Assembly (NCBI GenBank): GCA_019454045.1
Contig: SKCR01017708.1
Span: 186,001-250,000, forward strand
Length of the DNA: 64,000 nt
Direction: 5' to 3'
From: Zanthoxylum bungeanum
Lineage: Eukaryota > Streptophyta > Magnoliopsida > Sapindales > Rutaceae
Below are positions 1 through 11,298 of this stretch, piece by piece. The notes under the pieces are model-generated. The model saw nothing but the letters and a program-made list of their open reading frames with translations, did not search any database and was not told where the DNA came from. The translations under genes were made by a program, and so were the position numbers. Position 1 is the first letter of the stretch, and every line of letters begins with the position of its first letter.

Positions 1-1894
1 TAAATTTAATAGTTAAATTGGATTTTTCTATTTAATTTATTTATTTGGGCTAAAATAATATATTAGATATATTAATTGAAATTAGATTTCAATGCGGAAT
101 TAAATTGGACTTTAATTCAAGCGAATAAATTAATTTGGAATTAATTCATAAGCGACTTTCGTAATAATTTTGCGAGACATTACTATTTCATTAAATTGGA
201 TTTAATAATGTTGTAATGGAAAATTCATTTAGTTCAGAATTAAACGAACCCGGGCCCGAGCGAAGTTGCGTGTTGGATTAGTCGACTTAAATTTGGAATT
301 TAAAAGTGGTGGGACCCACTTCACTTACATCAACATATTAGACATGTGATGGAAGTGGTTGGGCTTGATTTAAGGATTTGATTTGTTGGAAGAATGGCTT
401 GGCTTTACTTCTATAACACTCAAGCCAATTACAACACTCAACCTTTGTATATATTAATTGTGTTTATCGATGGTACGAAAACAGCTTCGCTCTGGATAGA
501 CCCCTCGGAATTCCATTGGTAGTATGACTATGTGTCTATGGATGTCCGAATCAGGGTAGGTGTATTTGGTCTTAACCTGAGATTTGCATTGCTAATATTT
601 GCGACAATCAATATACTTTGGTTTTGGTCGTCCGGGGCTTTAACAGGTTCTGTGTACGCCTCTTCTGGGTATATTGAGAATCGTAGCGTATTGGGTGTGA
701 TGTCAAGATGGAAGTACCACTTCAGTCATATGAAGATGATGATCACGTAGGATACAGAACTAGTACTCTTATGTACTGCAGTCATCGGGATAATATGACT
801 AGGTCATGTTTATTCGATTATAGAGACTAGTTACCAGAGATCTGATATGTGCTTCGTACGGGGCAGACACAATTCCATCCCCAGGCCTAGCATGTCACAT
901 CTGATACTGGATCGTAATACGCAATACTACGTATACTATGCCTGACAAAGATTACATATTCGTTTGCAGAATATTTCTGGAGAATTGGGTAGGCACGGTG
1001 CTTTGCTTGAAGCCAACCATGTCTTGTAAATCGGTAAGGACGTGGTAATGGGTATGCACGTATTCGGATAGTCCGATAACTGTATTTACTGCCAACATAT
1101 CCAAGGATCTCTTGGGTCGCTTCCCGAAGATTCACCGTTGAGATTTGACTCGAACAGAAAATTAATCTGGGATAATTATATTTTACTATTTAATTTATTT
1201 AATTGGGCTAAAATAATATATTAGATATATTAATTGAAATTATATTTAAACGTAGAATTAAAATTGGATTTTAATTCAAGCGAACAAATTAATTTGGAAT
1301 TAATTCGCGAGCGATTTCCGTAATAATTTTGCTAGGCATTATTATTTAATTAAATTAGATTTAGTTACGTTGCGACGGAAAATTCATTTAATCGGATTAA
1401 ACGAACCCGAGCCTGAAGTGTGTTGAGAAATCCCACTTGAATTTTGAATTTAAAGTGGGGCCCACCAACTTACATCACTAGTCAATCTAATTGATGGAAG
1501 TAGTTGAGAGCAATTATGGAAACTTGCTTAGCACACTTTGACTTTTGGAAAGTATATACACTTTTTGGAAAATGATTTTGGTAATTGTTTTTTGGAAAAA
1601 CAAATACAAAACTTCATCTCTCTCCCATTCTCTCCTATGGCTGAAACTTCAAGCTTCCATGGTGGAAAATTTTTCTTTCATTTGTTCCATGCTAGCACTT
1701 AAAGGAGTGAATCAAGGTGATATGGAAACTCACTCAAGGGTTTATAACTTCATTCAAAGCTTGGAGCTTCCATGGAAATGCATAAAACGTCTTGAAACCC
1801 ATCCGATCAAAGTAAGTTTTTCCACAACTCCCTTTGATTAATTCACACACGAATCACTCTTAGATGATCTTGGCATGTTCTAGGAACACTAACA
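1..1894 (+). repeat. Copia LTR with an internal partial duplication
   Basis: The LTR shares the block 'cagcttcgctctggataga' with the LTRs of Cop-B, Cop-C, Cop-G and Cop-E. Bases about 27-400 are a diverged copy of about 1172-1515, so the LTR consists of a 3'-half segment fused near 440-470 to another LTR segment that runs to the true end at 1894. The open frame at 532-750 recurs in other LTR copies because the DNA is homologous; I see no sign that it is a gene. Confidence 0.7.
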
Positions 1895-1895
1895 A

Positions 1896-1907
1896 TGGTA
1901 TCAGAGC
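1896..1907 (+). other. Primer-binding site, initiator tRNA-Met
   Basis: TGGTATCAGAGC lies two bases after the LTR end (ACTAACA, then A). This is the standard 12-base complement of the initiator tRNA-Met 3' end used by many plant LTR retrotransposons. Confidence 0.9.
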
Positions 1908-2981
1908 GATCTAAGTGCGTTTGTATAATGTTGAATTGGATTTGTGCATTGATGGAATTGAGAAAAATTGATTAGATAAAAAATTCCTAATTCCTTGGAC
2001 ATGGCCGAAAGTTACCATAGATATATTCATGGTGATTTTTTGAAATTTAACAATTGGATATGTTAATTGCATGAAATGAATATTAATTGTTGGTTTGATT
2101 GGATTGAAATCGGAATTGAATATTATTTCATGATGATTGCCGTGAATGAAGCATGTTATTGGAAGATTGATTTTGCTTTAATTTGTGTTGGACATAAATT
2201 AAAATATAAAGTATGAATAATTGAATTAATTAGTATTTTGGAAATATTAGATTAATTGATTAATTGTACTAATTACACTTGAATTGAATTAATTTGTAAT
2301 TTTGAATAATGAATTAATTTAATTGTTGTATTTGGGCTTAATGGGCTTGGTTGGGCCAAGTTTGGTTTATGATAATTGATTGGATCCAATTGGGCCTAAA
2401 ACCATTTCCATAAAGTCCAAATATGATAATTAGGCCTTTAAAATTTTAATTGGGCCTAGTGGGCCTAAATTAATTTTTGGCATAGGGTGATTCATAATTA
2501 GGCTTTGGTTGCCAAAGTCCATGCCTTAATAAATTAATTGAAAGTTCATTGGACTTTAATTGAATAATATTGGATACTAATTGGGTCTTTGAGACCAATA
2601 AAGATTGGATTTGGAATCCAAGTCTAAAAGGCACTATTAAAAGTGTAATTATTTAATTTGGAATTAAATATGAATTAGTATTGAATATAATTTAAATTGG
2701 ATTTAAAATTGTAGTTCGATATAATTCAAGAATATCTACTTTGAGTACTTATTCTTAAAACGAGTTGGACTCGCACAAATCAAATCGTTGTTTGAACATT
2801 GGATGGTCATTAATTAAAGATTAATTAATTGGATTAGATTGATTGATAACATGCTTTGTGTAAATACTTGGATGTATGTATGAATAATGTATATCAGATG
2901 GATATTAGAAGGGTGAGGGCAATTTTGGAAATTGTTGTAATAAATTTAGAATTTATTAAATTAGACCTGCATGTCCAGCTT

Positions 2982-3415
2982 AAGACTTAATAAGTAAACC
3001 CTTATATTACCCAAACTATAAAATAACCCCTTATAACCCACTGATATTGGAATTCATCACAATCTCAGATAATGAACTTAGTTACGACACATATCTAAGG
3101 CTAATAAAAGCTTAAATAAAATAAAAGACATAAAGTAAATGCTGAAAATTAAATAAAGTAAATGCTAGAAATTAAGAATGTAAAAGTACAATAAAAGAAA
3201 ATGTCGGGGTTAGAGGATCCACTTTCAAAATTAAAAATCTCTCTTATTGTCAATATTTACCGATTAATTATATTTAAACTGACCATATAGGTAGTAACAA
3301 AATCATATAAATCGACCATATAGGCGGTAATAAGGTCGGCACATAAACCGACCATATAGGTGGAAACTTGGCCCACTCTTTTTAAAGATGCTTACTTATT
3401 TTCTCTTCAATGTGA
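2982..3415. other. Unassigned AT-rich stretch between Cop-L and Athila
   Basis: No gene is visible. The stretch starts where Cop-L leader similarity ends and stops where Athila integrase similarity begins. It holds two near copies of 'aaataaagtaaatgct' (about 3130-3170) and a short tandem array of 'gaccatatagg' (3281-3360). It may be the remains of another repeat or the scar of the deletion that removed the rest of Cop-L and the upstream part of Athila. Confidence 0.5.
3281..3360. repeat. Short tandem array of a GACCATATAGG motif
   Basis: GACCATATAGG starts at 3281, 3314 and 3350, giving spacings of 33 and 36 bases. The spacers are partly alike ('aaatcatataaatc', 'gcacataaacc'). No function can be assigned. 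Confidence 0.7.
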
Positions 3416-4339
3416 CAGGTGCTAGAGAACCGGAAATATTTCGAAGAGAAATGAAGGACCTCTGCAAAACATTCTGGAAGTGGAGATATTTGATGTATGT
3501 GGGATTGATTTTATCGGACCCTTTCTTCCATCATTTGGAAACCTGTACATACTGGTTGCTGTAGACTAAGTCTCCAAATGGGTTGAAGTAATTGCACTGC
3601 AATCAAATGATTCAAAATTGGTGATCAAATTCCTTAAAAAGAATATTTTCACTTGCTTCGAAACACCTCGAGCTATTATCAGTGATGGTGGCACGCACTT
3701 CTGCAACAAATACTTTGATGCACTCCTATCCAAATACAGAGTTACTCATAAAGTTCCACCACTTACCACCCACAGTCAAATAGAAAGGTTGAAGTTTCAA
3801 ACAGGGAAATCAAAAGAATCTTGAAGAGAACAGTTGGATCAACATGGAGGGACTGGTCTATAAAACTGGATAACGTATTATCGGCCTACCGGACAGCTTA
3901 CAGAACACCCATTGGTATGTCCCAATATCGAATGGTGTTTGGGAAAACGTACCATCTGCCAGTTGAGCTTGAACACAAGGTGTACTGGGCACTGAAGAAG
4001 TTGAATCTTGATCCACAAGTTACAGGAGAGAAACGACTCTAGCAACTCAACAAAATAGAGGAATTTCACCTATAGGCTTATGAGAATGCCAGATTATACT
4101 AAGAAAAGACCTAGAAATTGCATGATCGAAAAATAATGTGCAGACTACTGGAGCCAAGGCAGCATGTGTTGTTATACAATTCAAGGTTGAAAGTTTTCCC
4201 AGGAAAGTTGAAATCAAAATGGTCAGGTCCATTTATGATCACTCAGGTTTTACCATATGGAGCTGTTGAGTTACTTGATCCTAACACCAATGAAAAATTC
4301 AAGATTAACAGTCAGTGTGTCAAGCACTACTGGGGATAA
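3416..4339 (+). pseudogene. Athila integrase, decayed
   Basis: The translation matches the integrase core and C-terminus of Gypsy/Athila elements. A core starts at GIDFIGPF (about 3508, first catalytic Asp) and continues through IISDGGTHFCN (second Asp). After a frame break comes a tail with [17 protein letters not shown] and LPVELEHK, and then the GPF/Y-type C-terminal domain (KWSGPFMI, HYWG, stop at 4337-4339). The N-terminal zinc finger is missing. Breaks include an in-frame TAA at 3567-3569, loss of frame near 3770-3830 where the third catalytic residue should lie, and further stops near 4040-4110. It encoded the enzyme that joins element cDNA to the host chromosome, and it cannot work now. 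Confidence 0.85.
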
Positions 4340-4841
4340 TAATTTGAGTGACAAAAAAAAAGTGTCCCACATTCAGATCCAGCCTAACATTCGGGCAGTC
4401 ATGTCTATCTGACGACGTTAAACTTAGCGCTAGCTGGGAGGCAACCCATGCAATTCGCATGTTTATACACAATTCCAAAAGGAATGATAATAGTATAGTC
4501 TCGAGAATATGATTTTAAAAGACCATGTTTGCCAATTTATAAGAAAATTGGATAGGAAGCTTGTCCCTGACACATAGACATCATTCAAGCCGTTACTTTC
4601 TTGTAAATATTATATCTCTTTATCTTTTCATAATAATTGTGATTTATTTTGTTGTTTTCTTTTATTTTCTCCGATAGGATCCAGACTTTTTGACCTTTCA
4701 CGATTTATTTTACTATTTAACTAATAATTATCATCTGGCAGGTACTAGTGCTATTATTACTCACATTTTTCAGGTGTATAAATTCAACTCCTCATTGCAC
4801 TTTTGAAGGCATCCAGATTTGAGAAAAGAAACATACATAAA
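4340..4841 (+). other. Athila post-pol untranslated region leading into the LOG copy
   Basis: The stretch contains the Athila-typical block after pol ('ctgggaggcaaccc', 4434-4447), then T-rich sequence and two acceptor-like sites: 'tctggcag|gt' near 4742 and 'cacatttttcag|gtg' near 4775. The LOG start codon follows at 4842. Some Athila-type elements place a spliced env-like frame in this region. Splicing here is inference. Confidence 0.6.
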
Positions 4842-4898
4842 ATGGAAGCCACTTCAAAAAGACGAGTTGTAAATATCTGTGTCTTTTGTGGTACTAGT
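4842..4898 (+). pseudogene. LOG: LOG cytokinin riboside 5'-monophosphate phosphoribohydrolase, piece 1 of 3 (codons 1-19)
   Basis: Nineteen in-frame codons begin with ATG at 4842 and end with NICVFCGTS, the first beta strand and loop of LOG/lysine-decarboxylase-like proteins (VFCGSS or VFCGTS in plant LOGs). The last five bases, CTAGT (4894-4898), are the target duplication of Tat-A. The reading continues without loss at 40620 as VGTKPQY. The start is the only ATG in frame and sits at the usual LOG distance from the motif. The short basic N-terminus before the motif is normal for the family. Confidence 0.85.
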
Positions 4899-7056
4899 TG
4901 TAGGACACAGAACTTGACGACGCTGTTCAAGGCTCGTGGCCTAGTTGGGAGTACGGAATAGCCCACGGAGGAACTAAACCGGAGAAATAACATTGAGTCG
5001 CCACCCGGTGTGAACCGGGAAAATGATTTAAGGCCGCACTCACTCCTCGCAAGGGAAGACCTCAAACCGTTGGGTTCGGAATGGTCCCTTACTTATGCCA
5101 CTTGTAATGAAATGATTTGTGTGATAACTTTACCGAACCTACGCAACATATATGTTCAAGAGTAACTTAGATCAAGTTTGCATTCATGAAAGTAAATCCT
5201 ACGTCTAAATTTGCATGCTTTGAAAGTAAATTATCATAACGGCAAACATACGATATCACACCATGATCTCATAAGCATGTTGAATTATCAAGCACGGAAA
5301 ATAGATAACAACCTAAACACAAACATAAATTAAAATCCTATTGCAAAAGAAAAATAACTAAATCATGCATAAAGTAATAACATAATCATGCTCAAAAAAT
5401 AAATAACATAGTAGACTAAATCATGCTTAAGAAAATAAATAACATATTAGACTAAATCATGCTTAAGAGAATAAATAACATATTAGACTAAATCATGCTC
5501 GAATACATGGTTGGATAAATGAAATATGTGTGTCCCTCAAGTGGTACGTGAAATTGTTTCCCAAGTACAAACCGCACTACCGTCTATTCGGATTCGGCTA
5601 CGGAATTTACGTCTGGGTTTCCATTCGATATACCACAAGAGAGAACACATATTTCATTCATCCAAAGGCCACAACATGCATCAACAAATGACTCTCATGT
5701 GAAGAAAATAAATAAAATAATCAAAAGATGAGTGAAAATAAATAATGAAGGTGCCCTCAGGTATAACCTTTTATGTCGCCTTTTGGAAGTGCGTTACACG
5801 GCCGTCGGAAGGGTTAATGCTTCGTAACTCCTCTGGTTCACCGGTTCGTTATTTTCCTTCGCTGTCTTGCTATTTTGGGCTGCTGTTTTCACTATTTTTG
5901 CTGCTATTTTTGCTGCTGTTTTCGCTATTTTTGCGGTGGTTTTAAAGTGCAGTTTTTTTTTGGTAATAAAAGGAGATTTAAAGTGCAATTTTTTGGTGAT
6001 TTTTGAGGTGTTTTGGAGTGCATTTTTTGTGGTTTAAGGGTTCAGTTTGGGGACTGTTTTGTGGTGAATAGGGGCTGTTCGGGGGCTATTTTGGGCATGA
6101 ATGGGCTGCTGTTTCAGGGGACTGTTTGGGCGTGAATGGGCTGCTGTTCGGGGGCTGTTTGGGTGTGAATGTAGGGCTGTTCGGGGGCTGTTTTGAGGTG
6201 GTTTAGGGACTGATTTGGGGAATGTTTTGTGGTGGTTTAGGGGGTTGATTTGGAGAAAGTTTTGTGGAGGTTTAGGGGGCTGATTTGGGCGGCAATGGAG
6301 AGGGATTTGTTGATGGTGTTTCACGGCAATGGGGCTCTTCTTTCTTGGCTTTGGGCGTCAATGCTAGGGGGTTTCTAGGAGAGCTTGGGCGTGAATTGCT
6401 TGGCTTATTTTCTTTTGTGTTTTTTTGTGTGAATATGCGTGAATGAGCTAGGGTAGTGAATGTATGGTGAAGGCTTTTTTTTATAGGAAAATGGATGGGG
6501 GCTATCCTTGTTTGAAAAGGAAAGGATTTGTGTAATTATTGGAGATATTTTTAATTATTATGTGATAAGGAAAAATCTTTTAATTAGGGAAGTGATTTGA
6601 TTTAATTTGATTTCTTCTCTTTTAGTTAGGGATATGATTTGATTTAATTAGGAATGGGATCCATAAGATTTCTTTAATTTAGGAAGGGGATTTGGCTTGA
6701 TTTATGCATGTGTTTAATGTGTTATTTTATTAATTAGGAAGGCTATGGGCGTGTGGCTTGCTCTTTTTTGGGCGTGTAATTGGTTTGGTTGGTGGGCTTG
6801 GTGTGTGGCTTAGTGTGTGGTTTAGTGATATGTGGGCTTGGTGTGTGGTTTGTGGGGGTTTGGGCTAAGGATATGTTTTGAAACGGAGGTCCAACAAGCG
6901 AACCCGAAGCTAATCCAGCGAATTAAATCCAACAATGTGTCAATTCTTGACTATTCCCTTCCGACATCCTTTTCCAGCGACTTTCACAATTAAAGAGGTA
7001 ATGTCTCCATGTGAGACTCATCATCGAGACTTATATGCAAAAATACAGGGCCGACA
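4899..7056 (-). repeat. Tat-A LTR 1 (3' LTR of the minus-strand element)
   Basis: TGTAGG...CCGACA, 2158 bp, parallel to 15526-17621 over its whole length. Its first 200 bases are the reverse complement of a diverged form of the Tat-D LTR end, including the segment around 'cggttcacaccgggtgg'. That ties the two elements to one lineage. G-rich strand bias is marked at 6030-6330. Confidence 0.9.
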
Positions 7057-7076
7057 GTCGCCCCCACTTTGATGGG
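7057..7076 (-). other. Tat-A polypurine tract
   Basis: Read on the minus strand, 'tcaaagtgggggcgac' lies directly upstream of the 3' LTR. This is the plus-strand DNA primer site, and it matches the sequence before the Tat-D 3' LTR (51958-51974). Confidence 0.8.
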
Positions 7077-7189
7077 ACTTGTGCAGTGTGTAACACTAAC
7101 AATCCTATCAAAGTTTATGCAATGCATTTTTACTTACCTGGCTCGCTAGCTGCCACCTGACTTGCCTGCTGCTTCGAACTGAATGATTT

Positions 7190-8160
7190 GGTGGTGCCAT
7201 ACCCAGTGTGCTAAACCCATACCCGAGGTGTCGCGGTAGTGTCTCCATACCCGGAGTGCCATACCCGGTGTGCTAAACCCCATACCTGAAGTGTCGCGGT
7301 TGTTTTGAATTGAGTTGATCTAGTTGTGCCATACCCGGCGTGCTAAACCTCATACTCGAGGTGTCGCGGTAGTGTCTCCATACCCGGAGTGCCATACCCG
7401 GCGTGCTAAACTCCATACCCGAGGTGTCGCGATTGTTTTGAATTGAGTTGATCTGGTTGTTCCATACCTAGCGTGCTAAACCCCTTACCCGAGGTGTCGC
7501 GGTTGTGTCTCCATACCCAGAGTGTCGCAATAGTGTCTCCATACCCGGAGTGCCATACCTGGCATGCTAAACTCCATACCCGAGGCGTCGTTGATTCCGT
7601 CTCCATACCCATAGTGTCGCAGTAATATCTCCTTACCCGGAGTGCCGTACTTGGCATGCTAAACCCCATACCCGAGGCGTCGCTGTAATATCTCTATACT
7701 GGGAGTGTCTTACCTGGCATGCTAAACCTCATACCCGAGGCGTCACTGTAATATCTCCATACCCGGAGTGCCGTACCTGACATGCTAAACCCCGTACCCG
7801 AGGCGTCACTATAATATCTCCATACTCGGAGTGTCGTAATTGGCATGCTAAACCCCATACCCGAGGCGTGACTGTAATATCTCAATACCCGGAGTGCCGT
7901 ACCTGGCATGCTAAACCCCATACCCGAGGCGTCGCTGTAATATCTCCATACCCGGAGTGCCGTACCTGGAATATAAACCCCATACCCGAGGCGTCGCTGT
8001 AATATCTTCATACCCGGAGTGCCGTACCTGGCAGAACTGATGCTGTGTCTCCATACCCAGGGTGCAACACCCGGCAAAACTGATGTGGTGTCTCCATACC
8101 AGGAGTGCCATACCCGGCAAAACTAATGCTGTGTCTCCATACCCGGAGTGCCATACCCGT
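7190..8160 (-). repeat. 63-bp tandem repeats in the 3' untranslated region of Tat-A
   Basis: Units contain 'catacccgaggcgtcgctg', 'taatatctc', 'catacccggagtgccg' and 'tacctggcatgctaaaccc', about 63 bp together. The array from about 7600 to 8030 is the most regular. The left part (7190-7600) has longer, variant units with a 'ttgttttgaattgagttgat' insert. Because 63 is a multiple of three, the minus strand stays open and yields a 21-residue repeating peptide. I take this as an artefact of period, not a protein. Confidence 0.9.
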
Positions 8161-8235
8161 CTCTTTCTCTTTATTCTTTTCATTCTTTTTCTTTGTTTTT
8201 TCTTTTCTCTTTTCTTTTTTTTCTTTCTTTGACAC
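8161..8235. repeat. Pyrimidine-rich low-complexity tract
   Basis: About 75 bases of almost pure C/T on the plus strand, purines on the element's sense strand. It recurs at about 19248-19340 in the second 3' region. It is probably an element-internal simple-sequence tract. Confidence 0.85.
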
Positions 8236-9069
8236 ATCTACCCTTTAAGGTAGTCTTTATCCTCATGGTGGTCCTAATACTCGCCTATGGGTAGCATCAC
8301 GCTTATCGGTTATAGGCGGTCTATCTTTCTTTTCTTTTTATTGCAGAGACTTTTTCTTTCTTTCCAACCATATCATATATCATAGCATAAGTAAACCGGG
8401 GTGGACATCCAGGCAAACAGTCATTCACTGATCCCTTATCTCTTCGGCTAGTCATCTCACCAACTACTCAGGCTTCTACTGTTGAGATCCCGTAATCAAG
8501 TGCTCACGAGTCTAGCCGAGATCAATCCATTCAAAATACCGAATGAAAGCACATATTACACTTATCGTTTATAAGGTTTCTCCCTATAGCAAACAGTGTC
8601 ATCACCAGACATATGCTTAACTATTAAAGACTTTTTTTTTCAGTCATTCATTCCATGGAATTATTCCTTTCGACTGCTGATAATGTGGGCTTCACCCCCT
8701 GACGTTCATTCTTGAAACTGATACTGGTGTGGGCCTCAACCCTGGGACTCATCCCTGAGACTATACTGATATGGGCCTCAACCCTAGGACTCATCCCTAA
8801 AACCGACTGATATGGGCCTCAACCCTGGGACTCATCCCCGAAACTAATACTGATTCATTTCTAAAACTGACTGTACTGTTGCTACTTCTGATTGGCTTGT
8901 CTTTGCCACTTTCTATTTTTTCTTCTTCAAAACCTGCGAATACAAAGCAAAACAAACACAAAGAAAGAATGCAAAATACGTTACATGTGTGCATGCATGC
9001 ATGAGTTTCCTATCTCATCGGGTTAGGTCTTCTGCCAATTCTCTTGGTGACTTTTCAGTTTTCTCTCCC
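8236..9069 (-). other. Tat-A 3' untranslated region between integrase and tandem repeats
   Basis: No gene. On the plus strand it includes 'taccctttaaggtag', repeated at 19350, and three to four copies of a roughly 50-bp unit with 'gggcctcaaccctgggactc' at about 8687-8860. It ends at the integrase stop (9070-9072 on the complement). Tat-D has a comparable but shorter region at 51165-51350. Confidence 0.7.
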
Positions 9070-10315
9070 TCAGGCAAAATACAGCTTCAATCTTTCAACA
9101 TTAATCGGCTCAGTGAACTTATTCCCTTCTAACTCTGATAGTCTTACTGCCCCATTTCCCATTACTTTCTGGACTATGTAGGGTCCTTCCCAGTTTGGTC
9201 TGAACTTTCCTCTTGGGTCTGTTGTCGAAGGCTTTGACTACTTAAGCACTAGATCACCCTTTCTGATATTGGTAGGATGCACCTTCTTGTTGAATGCTCG
9301 AGCCAACCTCTTCTGATATATCTGCATATGGTGCAAGGACTTCATCCTCTTCTCATCCATCAATGCTAACTGTTCAAAACTCTACGAGTCCCATTCTCGT
9401 TCAGGCAACTCTACTTCTACCAATACCCGCATTGATTGTATCTCAACTTCCACTGGCAGTACGGCTTCTATTCCATAGACCAAGGAGTAAGGCGTGGCTC
9501 ATGTTTCCATCCTCATAGACGTTCTGTACCCCCACAGGGCATACGGTAGCTTATCAGCCCAATCTTTGTAATTCTCAGTCATCTTGGCTAAAATCATCTT
9601 TATGGTCTTGTTGGCTGCCTCGACTGCCCCATTAGCTTGCGGCCTGTAAGGTGAGGACTTGTGATGGCCTATTCCATACTTCTGTAGCATCGCCTTTGTT
9701 TCTCCTTGAAAATGGACTCCATTGTCCGTGACCACGTGGTACGGCATACCATATCGATAAATGAGATTCCGAGCTATGAACTTCACCATCTGCTTGGCTG
9801 TAACATTGCGAAATGATTCAGCTTCCACCATTTTCGAGAAGTAGTCTACTGCCACTACTATGAATCCCCATTCGATGCATTCGGTCGAATCTCTCCGATC
9901 ATATCAATTCCCCATGCTGAGAAATACCACGGCTCTGACAACCCATGCAACTTTGTGTGCGGTAAATGATTCAAGTTACCATGCGCTTGACAGTCATGAT
10001 AGTGCTTTACCAGCTTCGCACAGTCAGCTTCCATGGTCGACCAGAAAAAGCCCTGTCTTACTATCTTATGAGACAGATTCAACCCATTCATATGCGGTCC
10101 ACATACACCAGCATGTACTTCTTCCATTGCCTTATGACCCTCTTCTTTTCTCAAACACTTCAGTTGAATACCATTCGTCTGCCTCTTGTACAGTTCTCCT
10201 TTCAAACTTACATATTGAGAAGCCAACTTCTGAATGGCTATTCTATCATTTCTGCTCGCTTCCTCCCGGAGTTCCCCATGTTCTAAACATCACTGAGTAT
10301 CATAGTACCATGGTT
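9070..10315 (-). pseudogene. Tat-A integrase with a remnant of the archaeal-type RNase H end
   Basis: Read from 10315 downward, the linker after the second RNase H (GELREEA, IQKLASQYVSLKGELY) leads into the integrase zinc-finger region (VKHYHDCQAHGNLNHLP). The catalytic core follows with GIDMIG (Asp), VTDNGVHFQ (Asp) and NGAVEAANK (Glu). The C-terminal GPY/F domain (NWEGPYIV) ends at 9070. All three catalytic residues are visible. Breaks are a stop near 10300, about 4 bp lost relative to Tat-D near 9856 (frameshift), a stop at 9499 and another near 9240. The core itself (9502-9855) is still open. There is no chromodomain, as expected for Tat. Confidence 0.85.
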
Positions 10316-10500
10316 GAATGCTTTTGTCAAATATACACATGTTGTAGATTGAAAGGAAGAGACTCAGGCAAGTAAGCGAAATGAACGTCTTTATTATCAT
10401 TAAGAAAAGGTTCGAACAAGTAAACAGAATCAATGTCTTTATTAAAAATGCAGGATCAAATAAACTAGGAGGAACAAATTCATCATTCGCAACATTGCCT
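10316..10500. other. Deletion junction between Tat-A gag and integrase
   Basis: Gag similarity to Tat-D stops near 10500 and integrase-side similarity begins near 10315. Protease, reverse transcriptase and RNase H, about 2.5 kb in Tat-D, are absent. The filler contains two near copies of 'gtctttattat' sequence (10390 and 10435) with similar upstream words. I cannot assign it further. Confidence 0.65.
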
Positions 10501-11298
10501 TCTTCTTCGGCCTATGGTTCTTCACCGTTGTCATCTCTTATTCCCATGAAAGAAGCTGGGTGGTTGAGAGCTTGGAGGATGAAGCTTTCGGGCAGGCTAG
10601 AGTTGATCATGTAGGTAGGAGGTGGGACAAAGTGATAGTTAGGTAGGGGGCTATGGTATGTGTTGGGCTGTTCTTTTTCAGGGTCGGGTATTTTGTGGGA
10701 ATCTATAAGGTCCTGGACTTCATGTCTGAGGCAGACACAGCTGTCGGTGTCATGGCCATTTTATTGGTGGAAGTGACAGTAGCAGTTCATATTGAGGTGC
10801 GGTAGGGGAGGATTTGGGAGTGGTTTAGGCTCCAAGGGTTTTAGGATTCCCTGCCTGGTCAACTTCTCAAGCAATTTGGACAAGGGTCTACCCAGGTTGG
10901 AAAAACGACAGTTCTTAATAGCAGCAACCTCAGCAGAAACAAGCTTGGTTTCAGTAGGCCCCCCAAAAGCTCTTCTATTATGGCCATAGAACTTCTGGTT
11001 TTTTGCTTCCTCTTCTTCAATATCCATGACAGTTTCCCTCAGCTGTCGAAAATCCGCGATCATGGAGGTCATCCTCCTCAGCTTGCCATAAATTGAAGGT
11101 TTAGTACCCTTGATAATCATCTTTATCTGGTCATTCTCCGAGGGCTGAGTCTGCATCTTCAAAAGCTGGCTTCTCTAGCAATCTATATAGTCTTTGAAGC
11201 TCTCCTCTGGCTTCTGCTTGGTATTCTCCAAGTAGCGAAGCGACAAGTCGATCTCCAAGTCTGTAACATATTGTTTTAGAAAAGCTTCTGCCAGTTCC
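10500..11298 (-). pseudogene. Tat-A gag, C-terminal part
   Basis: Read downward from 11298 it continues the gag reading interrupted by Cop-G. The capsid region (FLKQYVTDLEIDLSLR, then SMIADFRQLRETVMDIEEEE) runs through LGRPLSKLLEKL to a nucleocapsid-like motif (CHFHQ, stop, NGHDTDSC) that corresponds to the CX2HX4HX4C form of Tat-D. There are in-frame stops near 11177 and 10760. It once made the structural protein of the virus-like particle. The five bases 11294-11298 are the Cop-G target duplication. Confidence 0.85.

Larger units (their letters stand above)
1..2981 (+). mobile_element. Cop-L: partial long-LTR Copia element (LTR, primer site, leader)
   Basis: This is the 5' part of a Copia-type element read on the + strand. 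An LTR ending in ACTAACA at 1894 is followed by a perfect initiator-Met primer site. The leader after it parallels the leaders of Cop-B (21841-24030) and Cop-C (30002-32050), with the same runs of 'gggctta', 'gggccta' and the 'tgtccagctt' block. Similarity stops abruptly at about 2981, so gag and pol are absent and no coding sequence is visible. The LTR start is left of the window or lost, so no target duplication can be checked. Assignment to Copia rests on similarity to Cop-B and Cop-C. Confidence 0.75.

Noticed and set aside
532..750. 72-residue open frame conserved in several places (also 20335-20553 and 39038-39259)
   Set aside because: All lie at the same position of homologous Copia LTRs. 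Conservation follows from LTR relatedness, and no known domain is present.
7190..8160. CRISPR-like regular repeat
   Set aside because: There are no unique spacers. Units adjoin directly, and the context is a plant retrotransposon.
7406..8237. Open frames with a repeating GMGFSMPGTALRVWRYYSD-like peptide (also 18217-18812)
   Set aside because: They are produced by a 63-bp tandem repeat whose period is a multiple of three. Frame is open in several phases, and the array lies in an untranslated region.
9860..10375. 171-residue plus-strand frame
   Set aside because: It is antisense to the Tat-A integrase, whose motifs are clear on the other strand.
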